DNA of 17,573 bases from CAMCHP01 sp036835325 (GCA_036835325.1 DAITMF010000056.1:1-17573), one strand, 5' to 3'. Shown: positions 5,701 through 14,524, counted from the first letter of the stretch. The notes: generated by a model not told the origin, from the sequence alone. Translations and numbers: made by a program.

Positions 5701-7278
5701 TCACCGCTTCACCACAAACCCTACACTGCGCGACAGCTCGGGGGTGTTCACCACCAAAATGTAGCTGCCTTCGGCCAAGTGACGCAAGTCAAGGCGGGTG
5801 CCCGAGGTGCCGTGCGTAAACAAGGCCAAACTGCTGTGCAGCTCGCGACCACTCAAATCGTACACCTCCAAACGGGCGCGGAAGGCGCGGTCACTGTTGG
5901 TCACCACCAGCGACAACAGGCCGTCGCCGGGATTCGGAAACAACTTCACCTCCCACTGCCGGTCGTGGCTGTGCTCGGTCACAGCGACGAGTCCGTCAAG
6001 GTCGGTCACGGCGCTGCCCGCGCTGATGGGGATGGCCAGCTCAGCAGCCGTGGCCAGGGTCGCCTTCACCACGTTGGCCATAAAGGTGAAGTCGAGGGTT
6101 TCAATCACATCGTCGGGCGTGTGGTAGTTGAAGTTGCGGAAATCAGCACCGTCGGTGAGCATCAGGGCTTGAAAGCCGCCATCCCAAAAGCGGGCGTGGT
6201 CGCTGCGGCGCAGGTCGGGCGCGATGGAGCCGTTGCCCGGCACAGCCACCGAGATGGCGCGCAGCTCGGGGACGTAGGTCTCGGCAGCGCTTTCGTAGGC
6301 CGCAATGAGCGGATTCGATGCGGTGTTGCCCACCACAGTGATAAAATTGCCGCGGTACTCATCGTCGATGATGGCTTGGGCTGCGCTCGGGAACAGCAGA
6401 TCAAAACCAGCAGGCAGGAGCTGCGAATTCGGGGCATCGTCGTAGTAGCCGATCATTTCAAAGTTGAGCACACCGGCGATCTCTTCGTAGGGCTTGATGC
6501 CGTTTTGCACGTAGCGCAAACTGCCGATGAGTCCGAGCTCTTCGGCGTCGAAGCCAATGAAACGCAACGAATGTTCAAAGTGGTACTGCGACAGAATGCG
6601 CAAGGCTTCAAGCACACCGGCAACCGCCGAGCCGTTGTCATCGGCACCCGGACTGCCCGGCACCCCATCGAAATGTCCGTCGATTACGTAAGTCACCGCT
6701 TCATCGCGCATTCCCGCTTTTCGACCGATGATGTTGCGCATCGCAGTGTTTGCATGCACGAAGCCGTGATCGTCAGTGCTCAGGCTGGCCGCGTTGAAGG
6801 CCGTGGCGATGTAGTTGCGCACCTCTTCAAGGTGGTTGGGGTTGGCTTGGTAGTGGCGTTCGCCCACGATGCCGGTCAGGTAAGCGAGCAGTTGGGCTTC
6901 ATCGACTTGGGCGACCATGTCGGCGATGCTGACCTCGGCGTAGTCGGTGGCGACCACCATAAAACGCACATCGCCCACGTTGCCGGCGAAGCTGCTGTAA
7001 TCCCAAGTCAAACTGCCCAGCGCAGAAGTCAAGTTATCGCCCACATCGCCTGAGAGCTGGTCGTTGCTGACGACTTCAAAGAACTCGCTTCCGTCGGTAG
7101 CGATTTTGACCCACACCCCGAAGGTATCGGAGTCGGCATTCTCAATGGAATAGTTGACAGTGATGGTTTGGGCTACCTCATCGGCGCTGACCGAGGCGAT
7201 GGTGACTGAAGGTGGCGTGTTCTGGGCCGACATCCATCCGGCCAAAAAAAGAAAGAAAAGTGAGACAACGAATTTCAT
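5701..7278 (-). CDS. secreted M28-family zinc metallopeptidase with T9SS sorting domain
   Basis: 525 residues. Signal peptide 1-19 (ends MSAQ), then an Ig-like region (about 22-115), the M28 peptidase (about 125-415) and a C-terminal sorting domain (about 440-525). Metal and catalytic motifs in order are GHFDG (His202), GADDNGSA (Asp213), DAEELGLIGS (Glu246 catalytic, Glu247 ligand), LNFEMIGY (Glu274 where most M28 enzymes have Asp) and HTPDD (His386). The tail has KLFPNPGDG, VYDLSGRELH and GSYILVV, the usual type A T9SS signal, so the enzyme should be exported and surface-bound or released. M28 enzymes are aminopeptidases or carboxypeptidases; specificity cannot be read here. It is transcribed divergently from the Fic gene with 46 bp between the starts. 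Confidence 0.93.
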   Translation of the reverse strand: MKFVVSLFFLFLAGWMSAQNTPPSVTIASVSADEVAQTITVNYSIENADSDTFGVWVKIATDGSEFFEVVSNDQLSGDVGDNLTSALGSLTWDYSSFAGNVGDVRFMVVATDYAEVSIADMVAQVDEAQLLAYLTGIVGERHYQANPNHLEEVRNYIATAFNAASLSTDDHGFVHANTAMRNIIGRKAGMRDEAVTYVIDGHFDGVPGSPGADDNGSAVAGVLEALRILSQYHFEHSLRFIGFDAEELGLIGSLRYVQNGIKPYEEIAGVLNFEMIGYYDDAPNSQLLPAGFDLLFPSAAQAIIDDEYRGNFITVVGNTASNPLIAAYESAAETYVPELRAISVAVPGNGSIAPDLRRSDHARFWDGGFQALMLTDGADFRNFNYHTPDDVIETLDFTFMANVVKATLATAAELAIPISAGSAVTDLDGLVAVTEHSHDRQWEVKLFPNPGDGLLSLVVTNSDRAFRARLEVYDLSGRELHSSLALFTHGTSGTRLDLRHLAEGSYILVVNTPELSRSVGFVVKR

Positions 7279-7324
7279 ACGAGAGGGTTGATTTTGGCCT
7301 TACGGCGCCGAAAAATAGGCACAA

Positions 7325-8149
7325 ATGACGAGAATCATGGCGACAATCAATGCCTTACCTTTGGAGCGCATGAAACGCGTGATTCTGACCGATGCCTTGC
7401 TCGATGCGTACACCCGCCACCTCGGCGAATCGCCGGTAAGGCGTCATGCTGACCGCAAGCCGACCGATTTGCCTGCTGATTACTTCGCGTTTTACACCGC
7501 AGTTTCTTCGGTGTATTCGTCGAAAATCGAAGGCGAAGACATCGACTTCAACAGTTATTTTAAGCACCGTTTCCAAGGCGTTGAATTTGAACGCGACTAC
7601 ACCAAACGCATTGACGACCTCGAAGCGGCCTACCGCTTCATCGCCGAGCACGACCTCACACCCGATGCCCTGTTTGAGGCGCACGCACGCTTGAGTGCCA
7701 ACCTTTTGCCCAAGCACAGCCGCGGCAAACTGCGGCGCACCCCCATGTTTGTGATGAGTGCCGATGACCGCATCGAGTACGTGGCTGCTGATCACACCAT
7801 CGTAGGCACCGAGTTGGAGCGTCTTTTCAGCGACATAGATGCATTGCTCTCAGCGCGGTTGAACGACTTTGAAGTGTTCTATTACGCCGCGATGATACAT
7901 TTGGTGTTTGTAAAAATCCACCCGTTCGACGACGGCAATGGCCGCGCCGCCCGGCTCCTTGAGAAGTGGTTTCTGAAATCAAAACTGGGAACCGAAGCTT
8001 GGTCAATCGAGCTCGAGAAAAATTACTTCAACCGTTTGCCTCTGTACTACAGCGGATTGAAGAAAATCGGATTTGACTACACCGAGCTCGATTACACCCA
8101 AGCATTGGACTTCCTTTTGATGACCGCAGAGGGCATACTACGCAGATAA
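7325..8149 (+). CDS. Fic-domain protein (probable AMP transferase)
   Basis: 274 residues. The Fic motif HPFDDGNGRAAR (199-210) is complete: His199 is the catalytic base, the Asp/Asn/Gly positions bind metal and phosphate, and Arg207 is present. An inhibitory-helix motif SxxxEG (Ser65-Glu69-Gly70, in SSKIEGED) lies N-terminal to the Fic core, marking a class II self-inhibited enzyme in which Glu69 blocks ATP. The C-terminal part (225-274) may help recognise targets. Fic enzymes usually transfer AMP from ATP to a protein hydroxyl. The target is unknown, and no separate antitoxin is needed or seen. It is followed 16 bp later by the serine hydrolase and probably shares its mRNA. ATG 7325 is used; ATG 7337, four codons in, is possible. 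Confidence 0.93.
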   Translation: MTRIMATINALPLERMKRVILTDALLDAYTRHLGESPVRRHADRKPTDLPADYFAFYTAVSSVYSSKIEGEDIDFNSYFKHRFQGVEFERDYTKRIDDLEAAYRFIAEHDLTPDALFEAHARLSANLLPKHSRGKLRRTPMFVMSADDRIEYVAADHTIVGTELERLFSDIDALLSARLNDFEVFYYAAMIHLVFVKIHPFDDGNGRAARLLEKWFLKSKLGTEAWSIELEKNYFNRLPLYYSGLKKIGFDYTELDYTQALDFLLMTAEGILRR

Positions 8150-8165
8150 GTCGTATTTTAACTCC

Positions 8166-9509
8166 ATGAAACGTGTTGGAATTTTCTTTTGGGGATGGAT
8201 GTGCACGGCACTCCTCCTCACTCCGGCTGCCGTGGCAAACGCACAAGACGAAAGCAACCCGAATCCCAATCCTGCGCTCGATGCCTTGATTGCGGAGGAG
8301 ATGGATCTTGAGAACTTCCCCGGAGTCGCAGCGGTAATCGTAAAAGATGCACGCGTTGTGTTTATCAAAGGCTACGGCTTTGCCGACATCGAGAACGGCG
8401 CTGAAGTAAACATGAACACTGCTTTTTTGCTCGCCTCGGTGTCGAAGCTGTTTACCGGTATGGCGGGTGTACACCTGAGCCAAAGCGGCGGCGTTGACCT
8501 CGACGCCGATATCAACGGCATCTTGCCTTTTTCGGCGGCTGTGCCCGCTCATCCGGCGGAGCCGATCACCCTCCGGCAACTCATGACCCACACCGGCTCG
8601 ATCGTTGACAATTTCGACGTGATGGACACTTACTACGACCAACCTGATCCCAGCATCGGGCTCGGAGAAGTGCTGCAGCGCTACCTTTCGGTCGACGGTG
8701 CCGATTACGACCCGTCGCATTTTTTGACCGCCGCGCCCGGCACCACCTTTGAATACGCCAACATGGGCACCGCCTTGAGCGGTTACGTGACCGAGGTGGC
8801 CAGCGGCATGGCGTTTTCGGAGTACTGCGAAACGCACCTGTTTTCGCCCATGTGCATGGAAACGACCGGCTGGTACTACAGCGATTTTCAGCCATCGCAG
8901 GTTGCACATCCGTACAGCTTTCAAAACGGCAGCTATACCCCCTACGAGCAGTACGGTTTTGCCGACTACCCGAGCGGACAGCTTCGCAGCACCGCGCTTG
9001 ACCTGTCGCGGTTTATGATCACCATGTTGAGCGGCGGCAAATTCTACAATGAAACCGTGCTTACGCTTGCTTGGGTAGAGGCGATGTTGTCACCGCAGAT
9101 CCCCACGATTGAGCCGGCGCTCGGTTTGAATTGGTACCAGGAAGAGCTGTTTCACGACGGAGGCAGCACCATCGTCTGGGGCCACAACGGCGGTGAGCAG
9201 GGCGTATCAACCGATTTGTACATTGATCCGGCTACCGGCATTGGCGTGTGCGTGCTCACCAACGGCGAAGGCGACGCCCTTTACATCGCCGACGCCTTGT
9301 ACAACTACGCGTTGACCTTAGACCCTGCGACGGGCTTCATTCCCGGGTGTATGCCCATTTCGGTTGACGAGCATGAGACCAGTAACACTCCGCGCACCTT
9401 GGTGAAGCTGATCGACTACCTCGGCCGCGAAGTGGAGTGGGCACCGAACACCCCCATGATCAAGGTGTACAGCGACGGCAGCGTTGAGCGGGTGATTTGG
9501 GTGGAGTAA
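8166..9509 (+). CDS. secreted serine hydrolase of the beta-lactamase / class C PBP family
   Basis: 447 residues with a signal peptide (1-27, ending AVANAQ). The penicillin-binding fold motifs are in order: SVSK (91-94, nucleophile Ser91 and Lys94), YAN (197-199) and HNG (340-342), the last taking the place of KTG as in many esterase and DD-peptidase relatives. Members hydrolyse esters, D-amino-acid peptides or beta-lactams; resistance is not implied. After the catalytic domain (to about 395) is a short tail with LVKLIDYLGREVE and IKVYSDGSVERVIWVE, which looks like the compact C-terminal tail found on many exported Flavobacteriales proteins, possibly a T9SS signal variant. It is probably in an operon with the Fic gene; why these two would be paired is not evident. 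Confidence 0.9.
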   Translation: MKRVGIFFWGWMCTALLLTPAAVANAQDESNPNPNPALDALIAEEMDLENFPGVAAVIVKDARVVFIKGYGFADIENGAEVNMNTAFLLASVSKLFTGMAGVHLSQSGGVDLDADINGILPFSAAVPAHPAEPITLRQLMTHTGSIVDNFDVMDTYYDQPDPSIGLGEVLQRYLSVDGADYDPSHFLTAAPGTTFEYANMGTALSGYVTEVASGMAFSEYCETHLFSPMCMETTGWYYSDFQPSQVAHPYSFQNGSYTPYEQYGFADYPSGQLRSTALDLSRFMITMLSGGKFYNETVLTLAWVEAMLSPQIPTIEPALGLNWYQEELFHDGGSTIVWGHNGGEQGVSTDLYIDPATGIGVCVLTNGEGDALYIADALYNYALTLDPATGFIPGCMPISVDEHETSNTPRTLVKLIDYLGREVEWAPNTPMIKVYSDGSVERVIWVE

Positions 9510-9602
9510 GGTTAGTGAAGCGTGGCGCAGCAGGCCAATGAGCTGTTCCGGAAGTAGCGCAAGTACAGGCGGTTTTAGGGGATGCTGTGGGTCGACGGTA
9601 GT

Positions 9603-10361
9603 TCAATTCCAATCATCGTCAACTCCATCAGCATATGCTGTCTTGGATGAATCGGCGATGAGGCGGTTCAGGGTGTTGAGCTCATTGGCTGTCAGGTCGC
9701 GCCATGCTCCGCGGGGCAAATCGAGCTCAATGTTCATAATCCGGATGCGCTTCAGCCGCACAACGCTGTATTCAAAGTGTTCGCACATGCGCCTGATTTG
9801 CCGGTTCAAGCCTTGGGTGAGGACAATCCGAAAGGTGTACGCGTCGATTTTTTCAACGGTGCATTTCTTCGTCACGGTACCGAGAATGGGCACGCCGTTG
9901 CGCATCCTTTGGATGAACTCCGGTGTAATCCGGCGGTTAACGGCAACGATGTACTCCTTCTCGTGGTTGTTGTGCGCCCTGAGGATTTTGTTCACGATGT
10001 CACCGTCGCTGGTCAATAAAATCAAGCCCTCGCTAGGTTTGTCGAGTCGTCCGATCGGGAAAATGCGCTTCGGATGGCCGATGTAGTCAATGATGTTGTT
10101 CTTCTCAACCCGTGTATCGGTGGTGCATACGATGCCAACGGGTTTGTGAAAGGCAATGTACACAGGCTTGGTGTTGCGGTCAACCACCGGCTTGCCGTCG
10201 ACCCGAACGTCGTCGTCAGGTCCTACTTTCGTGCCCATTTCGGGTACTTTACCGTTGACGGTCACGCGCCGATCTTCAATCAACTTATCGGCAGCGCGCC
10301 GCGAACAGTACCCCACCTCACTGAGGTACTTGTTGATGCGTGTGGGTTCATGCGCAGACAT
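9603..10361 (-). CDS. rluF: 23S rRNA pseudouridine synthase, RluF type
   Basis: 252 residues from ATG 10361 (MSAHEPTRINKYLSEVG). The frame is open 29 codons further upstream, but the S4 RNA-binding domain normally starts almost at the N-terminus, so the internal ATG is preferred. The S4 domain (about 6-60) has INKYLSEVGYCSRRAADKLI. The catalytic domain has PIGRLDKPSEGLILLTSDGD with Asp107 as the catalytic residue, and later LTQGLNRQIRRMCEHF, matching the RluF/RluB/RluE group. RluF isomerises U2604 (and U2605) of E. coli 23S rRNA. The RluF assignment over RluB rests on the INKYLSEVG and NRQIRRMCEHF blocks and should be taken as likely. It lies downstream of the rhodopsin on the same strand, with 245 bp between. 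Confidence 0.88.
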   Translation of the reverse strand: MSAHEPTRINKYLSEVGYCSRRAADKLIEDRRVTVNGKVPEMGTKVGPDDDVRVDGKPVVDRNTKPVYIAFHKPVGIVCTTDTRVEKNNIIDYIGHPKRIFPIGRLDKPSEGLILLTSDGDIVNKILRAHNNHEKEYIVAVNRRITPEFIQRMRNGVPILGTVTKKCTVEKIDAYTFRIVLTQGLNRQIRRMCEHFEYSVVRLKRIRIMNIELDLPRGAWRDLTANELNTLNRLIADSSKTAYADGVDDDWN

Positions 10362-10461
10362 GTGCGCAAGTTCATGAATAAATGTGAAAGGGCGATTGCG
10401 TGCGGCCATCTGCGCACGTTCACACTCCGAAGACGTTACGGGTGACAATCATCTACACCAC

Positions 10462-10478
10462 AAAAAAGCTTGAGAAGC
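10462..10478 (-). terminator. weak candidate terminator downstream of the rhodopsin
   Basis: On the minus strand GCTT-CTC-AAGC (10478-10468) is followed directly by six T (10467-10462). The stem is only 4 bp, so it is a weak candidate; its position between the rhodopsin stop and the RluF start is reasonable. It lies about 130 nt after the rhodopsin stop. A longer imperfect pairing around 10500-10530 could form instead. Confidence 0.3.
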
Positions 10479-10606
10479 CCATTAAAACCGCATATCAAGC
10501 GAGCACCCTGCCCATGATTCCTCGCTCGGAAGCTTGAATACACAGGTGTTATACGTCGGCCGTAAGAAGTGCAGGCTACTTACCAAGAAACTAACCAATC
10601 AAACCG

Positions 10607-11440
10607 CTAAGCCTCAACATGGCCCTGATCTTTGCTCAGTATCATGGCAACCTGTGTCAGCAGAACTCCGTAAATCACCTTCGAACAGATGTCGGCCACC
10701 GTGTAGGTGATTTGCCGCCCTACGACGCCCGCTTCATTGAAAAGACCTCCCTCAACACCGAGTAAGTGCGGCATTAAGTAGGCGCCGGGGTACAGGAACC
10801 ATGAAACCAGAAACAAGATCCAAATGCTACTAAGTACCCGCTTGGCCTTAATGGGCAAGCCTTCTTTACCTTCGTTGATCACCTTGCGCATGAGGTAAAG
10901 GATGTAGAAGAAAAAGAGTGTCGAGAGTGCACCCCACAATGCGAACGACATCACATCGGTCACTTCATAAAATTGCCCAATGTACCCGGTGATGATCATC
11001 GCTGCACCCGAAAACCAAAACTGATTGCGAATGCGACTGAACTTTGACTTCGTCAGGGTAACAACGAAAAGGATCTGAAAGAGCAACATCGGTACATCAA
11101 TCAACCAGTTGAGGTAGCGGTAGCCGTTGTTGAACAAGTCGGTGCCCGACCCCAAAAAGTACCGGCCTTGCTCGGCGTCGAATGTGAAACTGCTGGTCCA
11201 GTTATTCGCCTGTGCATACAAAAGCAAAAAGGCTGAAACCATCACCACAACTGACAAAACAGCCGACATTCTATACTTCGGTGAAACCGATTTTAACGTG
11301 AGGATAAAGTAAAAAAGTGCAGCCAGCATAACGGCATACCCCAACGTGAGTACATGCGCCACAATTTGATAACCCATTTCCGAGAAGCCGTCGTTTAACC
11401 CGACGTAGTTCTCAAAATTCGCATTGCCCAATTCATTCAT
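10607..11440 (-). CDS. light-driven sodium-pumping rhodopsin (NDQ type, KR2-like)
   Basis: 277 residues with seven hydrophobic helices and an extended N-terminus (ELGNANFENYVG) like Krokinobacter KR2. Helix C reads RYLNWLIDVPMLLFQ: Arg108, Asn111, Asp115 and Gln122 give the N-D-Q motif that defines sodium pumps, in place of D-T-E/D of proton pumps. Helix G has Asp250 and the retinal Schiff-base Lys254 (VADICSKVIYG), and helix F has WFLYPGAYLMPHL. Asp101 matches the KR2 extracellular sodium-site residue. It should export Na+ in light from the inner membrane. Compared with KR2 from memory, Asn61 is Ala60 here and Gly263 is Thr262, two residues near the cytoplasmic ion-entry cavity. Retinal synthesis genes are not in the window. 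No strong promoter was found in the 326 bp upstream. Confidence 0.95.
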   Translation of the reverse strand: MNELGNANFENYVGLNDGFSEMGYQIVAHVLTLGYAVMLAALFYFILTLKSVSPKYRMSAVLSVVVMVSAFLLLYAQANNWTSSFTFDAEQGRYFLGSGTDLFNNGYRYLNWLIDVPMLLFQILFVVTLTKSKFSRIRNQFWFSGAAMIITGYIGQFYEVTDVMSFALWGALSTLFFFYILYLMRKVINEGKEGLPIKAKRVLSSIWILFLVSWFLYPGAYLMPHLLGVEGGLFNEAGVVGRQITYTVADICSKVIYGVLLTQVAMILSKDQGHVEA

Positions 11441-11766
11441 GGTTTAGAAGTTTTTGATAAGTACCGCCGCGCAACAACACAGATGCCGAGCGGTAGAGAT
11501 TTGCTAGTTAGCAGTGTCGTTTTGTGTACCGACGAAAGTATGCAGGCTCCCCAAGCCTCGTCTTACACCGTTGTGCATGATACTTGCACATTTCCCACTT
11601 TGGCAAACCGCTCAAACTTCACCGATTCTAAAGGCGACAATCGCTGAACAATCCTTCCACAAATCCCTTCATCGAACGCTCGCTTCGATCAAACTTCAAA
11701 GCAGAGCGAGCAACTCCCAACAAAAAACCCCCTTCGCAGGGGGCTTTCCGTTTTCATAAGTAGGTT
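11441..11766. other. 326-bp intergenic region upstream of the rhodopsin
   Basis: It contains no gene-like frame. It holds the rhodopsin's 5' region (minus strand), with a -7-like TACTTTCG (11542-11535) but no matching TTG at the right distance. There is also a 6-bp inverted repeat ATCGAA...TTCGAT with a 7-nt centre (11671-11689), a possible operator, and the terminator of the surface-protein gene (11721-11743). Confidence 0.45.
11721..11743 (-). terminator. intrinsic terminator of the 894-residue surface protein gene
   Basis: On the minus strand CCCCCT-GCGA-AGGGGG forms a 6-bp GC-rich stem with a 4-nt loop (11743-11728), followed by six T (11727-11722) and TTG. It begins 24 nt after the stop codon of the gene at 11767-14451. 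This is a textbook Rho-independent terminator. Confidence 0.87.
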
Positions 11767-14451
11767 CTAGCGCGATACCTTAAAGGTTGTTATGTCATGG
11801 GTGTCGATGGCGCGGATGCTGATCAGCGCAATTGGCACATACGAAGGCAAATCAAGCGCAACGCGCTGCGCTCCAAAGCGGCCTTCAATCGGCGTGATCA
11901 ATTGCTGTCCGAGCAAATTGTACGCATCAATGCGGTAGTTGCGGAAATCGTCGTGGCGGAAATGCACCACGGTTTGTCCGTTCACAGCTGACACCACTAC
12001 GGCGTCATCGTTCACAAGGTCGTTTACCGAGAGGGCAGCCTCAATCACAACGATCATATAGTGCATATCGCTGCAATCGGCATTGCGGGCTTCCAAGCTC
12101 ACCACATAAGTGCCGGGCTGGGTGTACACGTGCTCTACATGGTAGTCGGCTGAAAGGGCTGATCCATCGCCAAAATCCCAGAGGTAACTTCCGGCATTGC
12201 TGCTGGCGTTGGTAAAGTAAATAGCCGCCTCGCCGTTTTGCAGGTTGGTGATTTGGGTGCTCACAGCGAAGTCTGCGAAGGCGTCTTGGGCCTCTGTAAT
12301 GGCCATCATGAGCTCAGTGCTGCAGCCGTTTTCGTCGGTTACGGTGACTCCGTACATACCGGCAGGTAGTTCAGTACGTTCAGCGCCTTCGGCACCGTCG
12401 TTCCAAATGTAGCTGAGTTCTCCGGTACCGCCGGCGGCCAGCACGTTCAGCACGCCGCTGTTGTCTTCTCCACAACCAATGTGGGTTACGTCGTGCGCCA
12501 CTTCAAGCTGCAGCGGTTCTTCAACTTTGGCGGTTGCTGTCAAGGTACTGCATACACTCACACCGTCAATCAACACGGTGTAATCGCCCATCGGGATGCC
12601 TTCAAAGCTGTAGGGTTGGGTTACGCCTTCGGCGGATGCGATGCTTTCTCCCTCTTCGTTTACGAGGGTAAAGTTCCACGGTCCGTCACCGGTGCCTTCC
12701 ACAAGCACTTCACCGGTAGGTGTGCCGTAACAGCTGGCCATCGATGGCAGCGCCGATACGCTACCTGTAATGTGCAACATAAAGCGTGGCTGAAACGTTG
12801 CTACAGGTGTAGTGAATGGAATGCTTTCTGTGTTTTCAAGTGGATGCAGTTCGCCGCTGATAAGGTCTTCAATGTACCCGCAACGGCCGCTGAGATTCGG
12901 AATCTCAACGATGTTCAGCACGCCTGCGCCGCCATTGGTTGACGACACAAGGATGGGAATCTGAATGGCGCCGTCATCGAGCGATACGTGGTTAATGGCC
13001 AGGTTGATGTTGTCGGCTGATCGCGTTGCGAGCGCTGAAGAGCTTGTTTCGCTGCCGAGCTTCATGGCGTCCATGCCAATGTCATAGTTGCCGGTGGTAT
13101 TGGGGTCGAAGGCGACAATCACTTCGTCTGCGATTCCCAAACCGGTCAAGCGCAGCATCAAAAACTGGTCGCCGCTGTTGACTTCATGGATTTCGTGAAT
13201 CGATTTGGCACCTTCGCTTACCCGTAAGGTGGCTTCAGGCGCAAAGGCATGCGCCCAAAAGGCTTCGCCTCCGCGAATAATGGGTGAACCTCCATTGATG
13301 CCGTACCCATTTGCGTAGGTACGGAAACGGCCCACACTCACGTCCCAAATGTACAAGGTGTTGTGAATGTCTTGCTTTGACCAATGGTCTTCTTTTGACC
13401 AATCAAGGTCAGCAGGATATGGATTTGCGAGCACGTTCAAGCCGTCTTGCAACGGTGTGTTGTGATTGGTGTACGAGATATCAAAGTTGAAAACGCCGGT
13501 GTGCGGGGTGCCGATGGCATCGAAAAGATATGAGCCGGCGTTGGCATACACGTAATAGCCTGTTCCGGTTACAAACGGTTCGTCAGAGCTTGTTACCGCA
13601 ACGAACGAGCTCTGTGCCGGTCCGGCTGATTCGTTGTAAGTGCGCACACTTACAAACGCATTCGATGGGAAATCTGACCCGGGAAAACCCGTGGTAATGA
13701 AGTTGTCATCGAGGTCTTCAAGGGTGGCATCAGTGACTGGAGTTCCAAGCGTCAACCATCCGTTGGCCGAAGAGGCAATGAAGCGCTCGTAGGTAATCTC
13801 GCCCACAATCAAGTTGGGGAGGGTCAAAGGTGCCAAGGCTCCCGATTGGTTCAAACCACTGCTGCGGAAATACAATCCGTTGTTGGTGATTACATTGGCG
13901 GTGCCCGCAAAAAGGGCGCCATAAATGTTCGTTTCACCCAACAGGGTTACTTGGCCTTCTCCGGTGTTTTCGAGGTCGTAAAAGTCGCACACACCTATGA
14001 TTTGGTGTTCGGCACTTCCTTTGAGTTGTACTGTACCGGTGCCGGGTATCAAGCTTCCGGCGCAGCCGCAATCTCCTGCAATGCCAAGCGTAGCCGTAGT
14101 ACCTTCAAAGCGTAAGCTGCCTCCGGTCAAAACTGTAAGATTTACAAGGTCGGCATTGTCGGTGATGACAATTTCATGGCCGTCGTTGATGACAACATCG
14201 TAGTCACCATTGGGCACACAACCGCAATCCCAAACAAGGGGGTCGTTCCAAGCACCAGACATCACCGAAGCTGCGCCACTGCTTGCAACAAGCTCTGACG
14301 GCATCGGTGTGGGCAGCTCAAGAGCACCTGTTGATGAGAGTTGAAGTGGGGCATCGGGCATGGCGCCCATCTCCGGTAGGAGAGCCTGCGCTTGGGAGTA
14401 GAATCCCGCACATACGAGAGAGAGAAGGGCAAAATAGCGTTTCATAATCAA
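11767..14451 (-). CDS. large T9SS-secreted surface protein with SprB-like and PKD domains
   Basis: 894 residues. Signal peptide 1-22 (KRYFALLSLVCAGFYSQAQA). The N-terminal part starts with SGAWNDPLVWDCGCVPNG (65-82) and DVVINDGHEIVIT (85-97), the beta-helix-like opening common in Bacteroidota adhesins, and carries Cys pairs CGC (76-78, 128-130). Residues 330-410 include NVLANPYPADLDW and GGEAFWAH, typical of large Bacteroidota surface proteins. An SprB-like repeat lies at about 648-715 (GGTGELSYIWNDG, GVTVTDENGCS), a PKD domain at about 735-805 (YLWDFGDGS, VYTQPGTYVVSLEA) and a T9SS sorting domain at about 810-894 (YNLLGQQL, ITTFKVSR). Adhesion or matrix function is inferred. ATG 14451 is used; ATG 14445, two codons in, would give the tidier MKRYF start. 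A hairpin sits just upstream at 14453-14484. Confidence 0.9.
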   Translation of the reverse strand: MIMKRYFALLSLVCAGFYSQAQALLPEMGAMPDAPLQLSSTGALELPTPMPSELVASSGAASVMSGAWNDPLVWDCGCVPNGDYDVVINDGHEIVITDNADLVNLTVLTGGSLRFEGTTATLGIAGDCGCAGSLIPGTGTVQLKGSAEHQIIGVCDFYDLENTGEGQVTLLGETNIYGALFAGTANVITNNGLYFRSSGLNQSGALAPLTLPNLIVGEITYERFIASSANGWLTLGTPVTDATLEDLDDNFITTGFPGSDFPSNAFVSVRTYNESAGPAQSSFVAVTSSDEPFVTGTGYYVYANAGSYLFDAIGTPHTGVFNFDISYTNHNTPLQDGLNVLANPYPADLDWSKEDHWSKQDIHNTLYIWDVSVGRFRTYANGYGINGGSPIIRGGEAFWAHAFAPEATLRVSEGAKSIHEIHEVNSGDQFLMLRLTGLGIADEVIVAFDPNTTGNYDIGMDAMKLGSETSSSALATRSADNINLAINHVSLDDGAIQIPILVSSTNGGAGVLNIVEIPNLSGRCGYIEDLISGELHPLENTESIPFTTPVATFQPRFMLHITGSVSALPSMASCYGTPTGEVLVEGTGDGPWNFTLVNEEGESIASAEGVTQPYSFEGIPMGDYTVLIDGVSVCSTLTATAKVEEPLQLEVAHDVTHIGCGEDNSGVLNVLAAGGTGELSYIWNDGAEGAERTELPAGMYGVTVTDENGCSTELMMAITEAQDAFADFAVSTQITNLQNGEAAIYFTNASSNAGSYLWDFGDGSALSADYHVEHVYTQPGTYVVSLEARNADCSDMHYMIVVIEAALSVNDLVNDDAVVVSAVNGQTVVHFRHDDFRNYRIDAYNLLGQQLITPIEGRFGAQRVALDLPSYVPIALISIRAIDTHDITTFKVSR

Positions 14452-14452
14452 T

Positions 14453-14484
14453 TGAGTTAGGCGAACCCATTGCGGTTCAACTCA
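14453..14484 (-). promoter_or_regulatory. hairpin abutting the start codon of the surface-protein gene
   Basis: Nested inverted repeats: 14453-14458 with 14479-14484 (6 bp), and inside them 14463-14467 with 14474-14478 (5 bp), with a 4-nt bulge on one side. In the mRNA this stem ends one base before the ATG at 14451, so it could mask the start region or the use of ATG 14451 over 14445. No T-tract follows, so it is unlikely to be a terminator for the gene upstream. Confidence 0.4.
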
Positions 14485-14524
14485 GTGTTACGGGAACGCT
14501 TCTAAATTGTTCCGGCTGAAGTGC

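Noticed and set aside
5779..7053. Long 424-codon open frame antisense to the M28 peptidase
   Set aside because: No motif, signal or start context. The M28 gene on the other strand has all its metal ligands and a sorting domain, so this is a codon-bias shadow.
8028..8924. 298-codon open frame antisense to the Fic end and the serine hydrolase
   Set aside because: It crosses two well-supported genes and shows no domain or signal.
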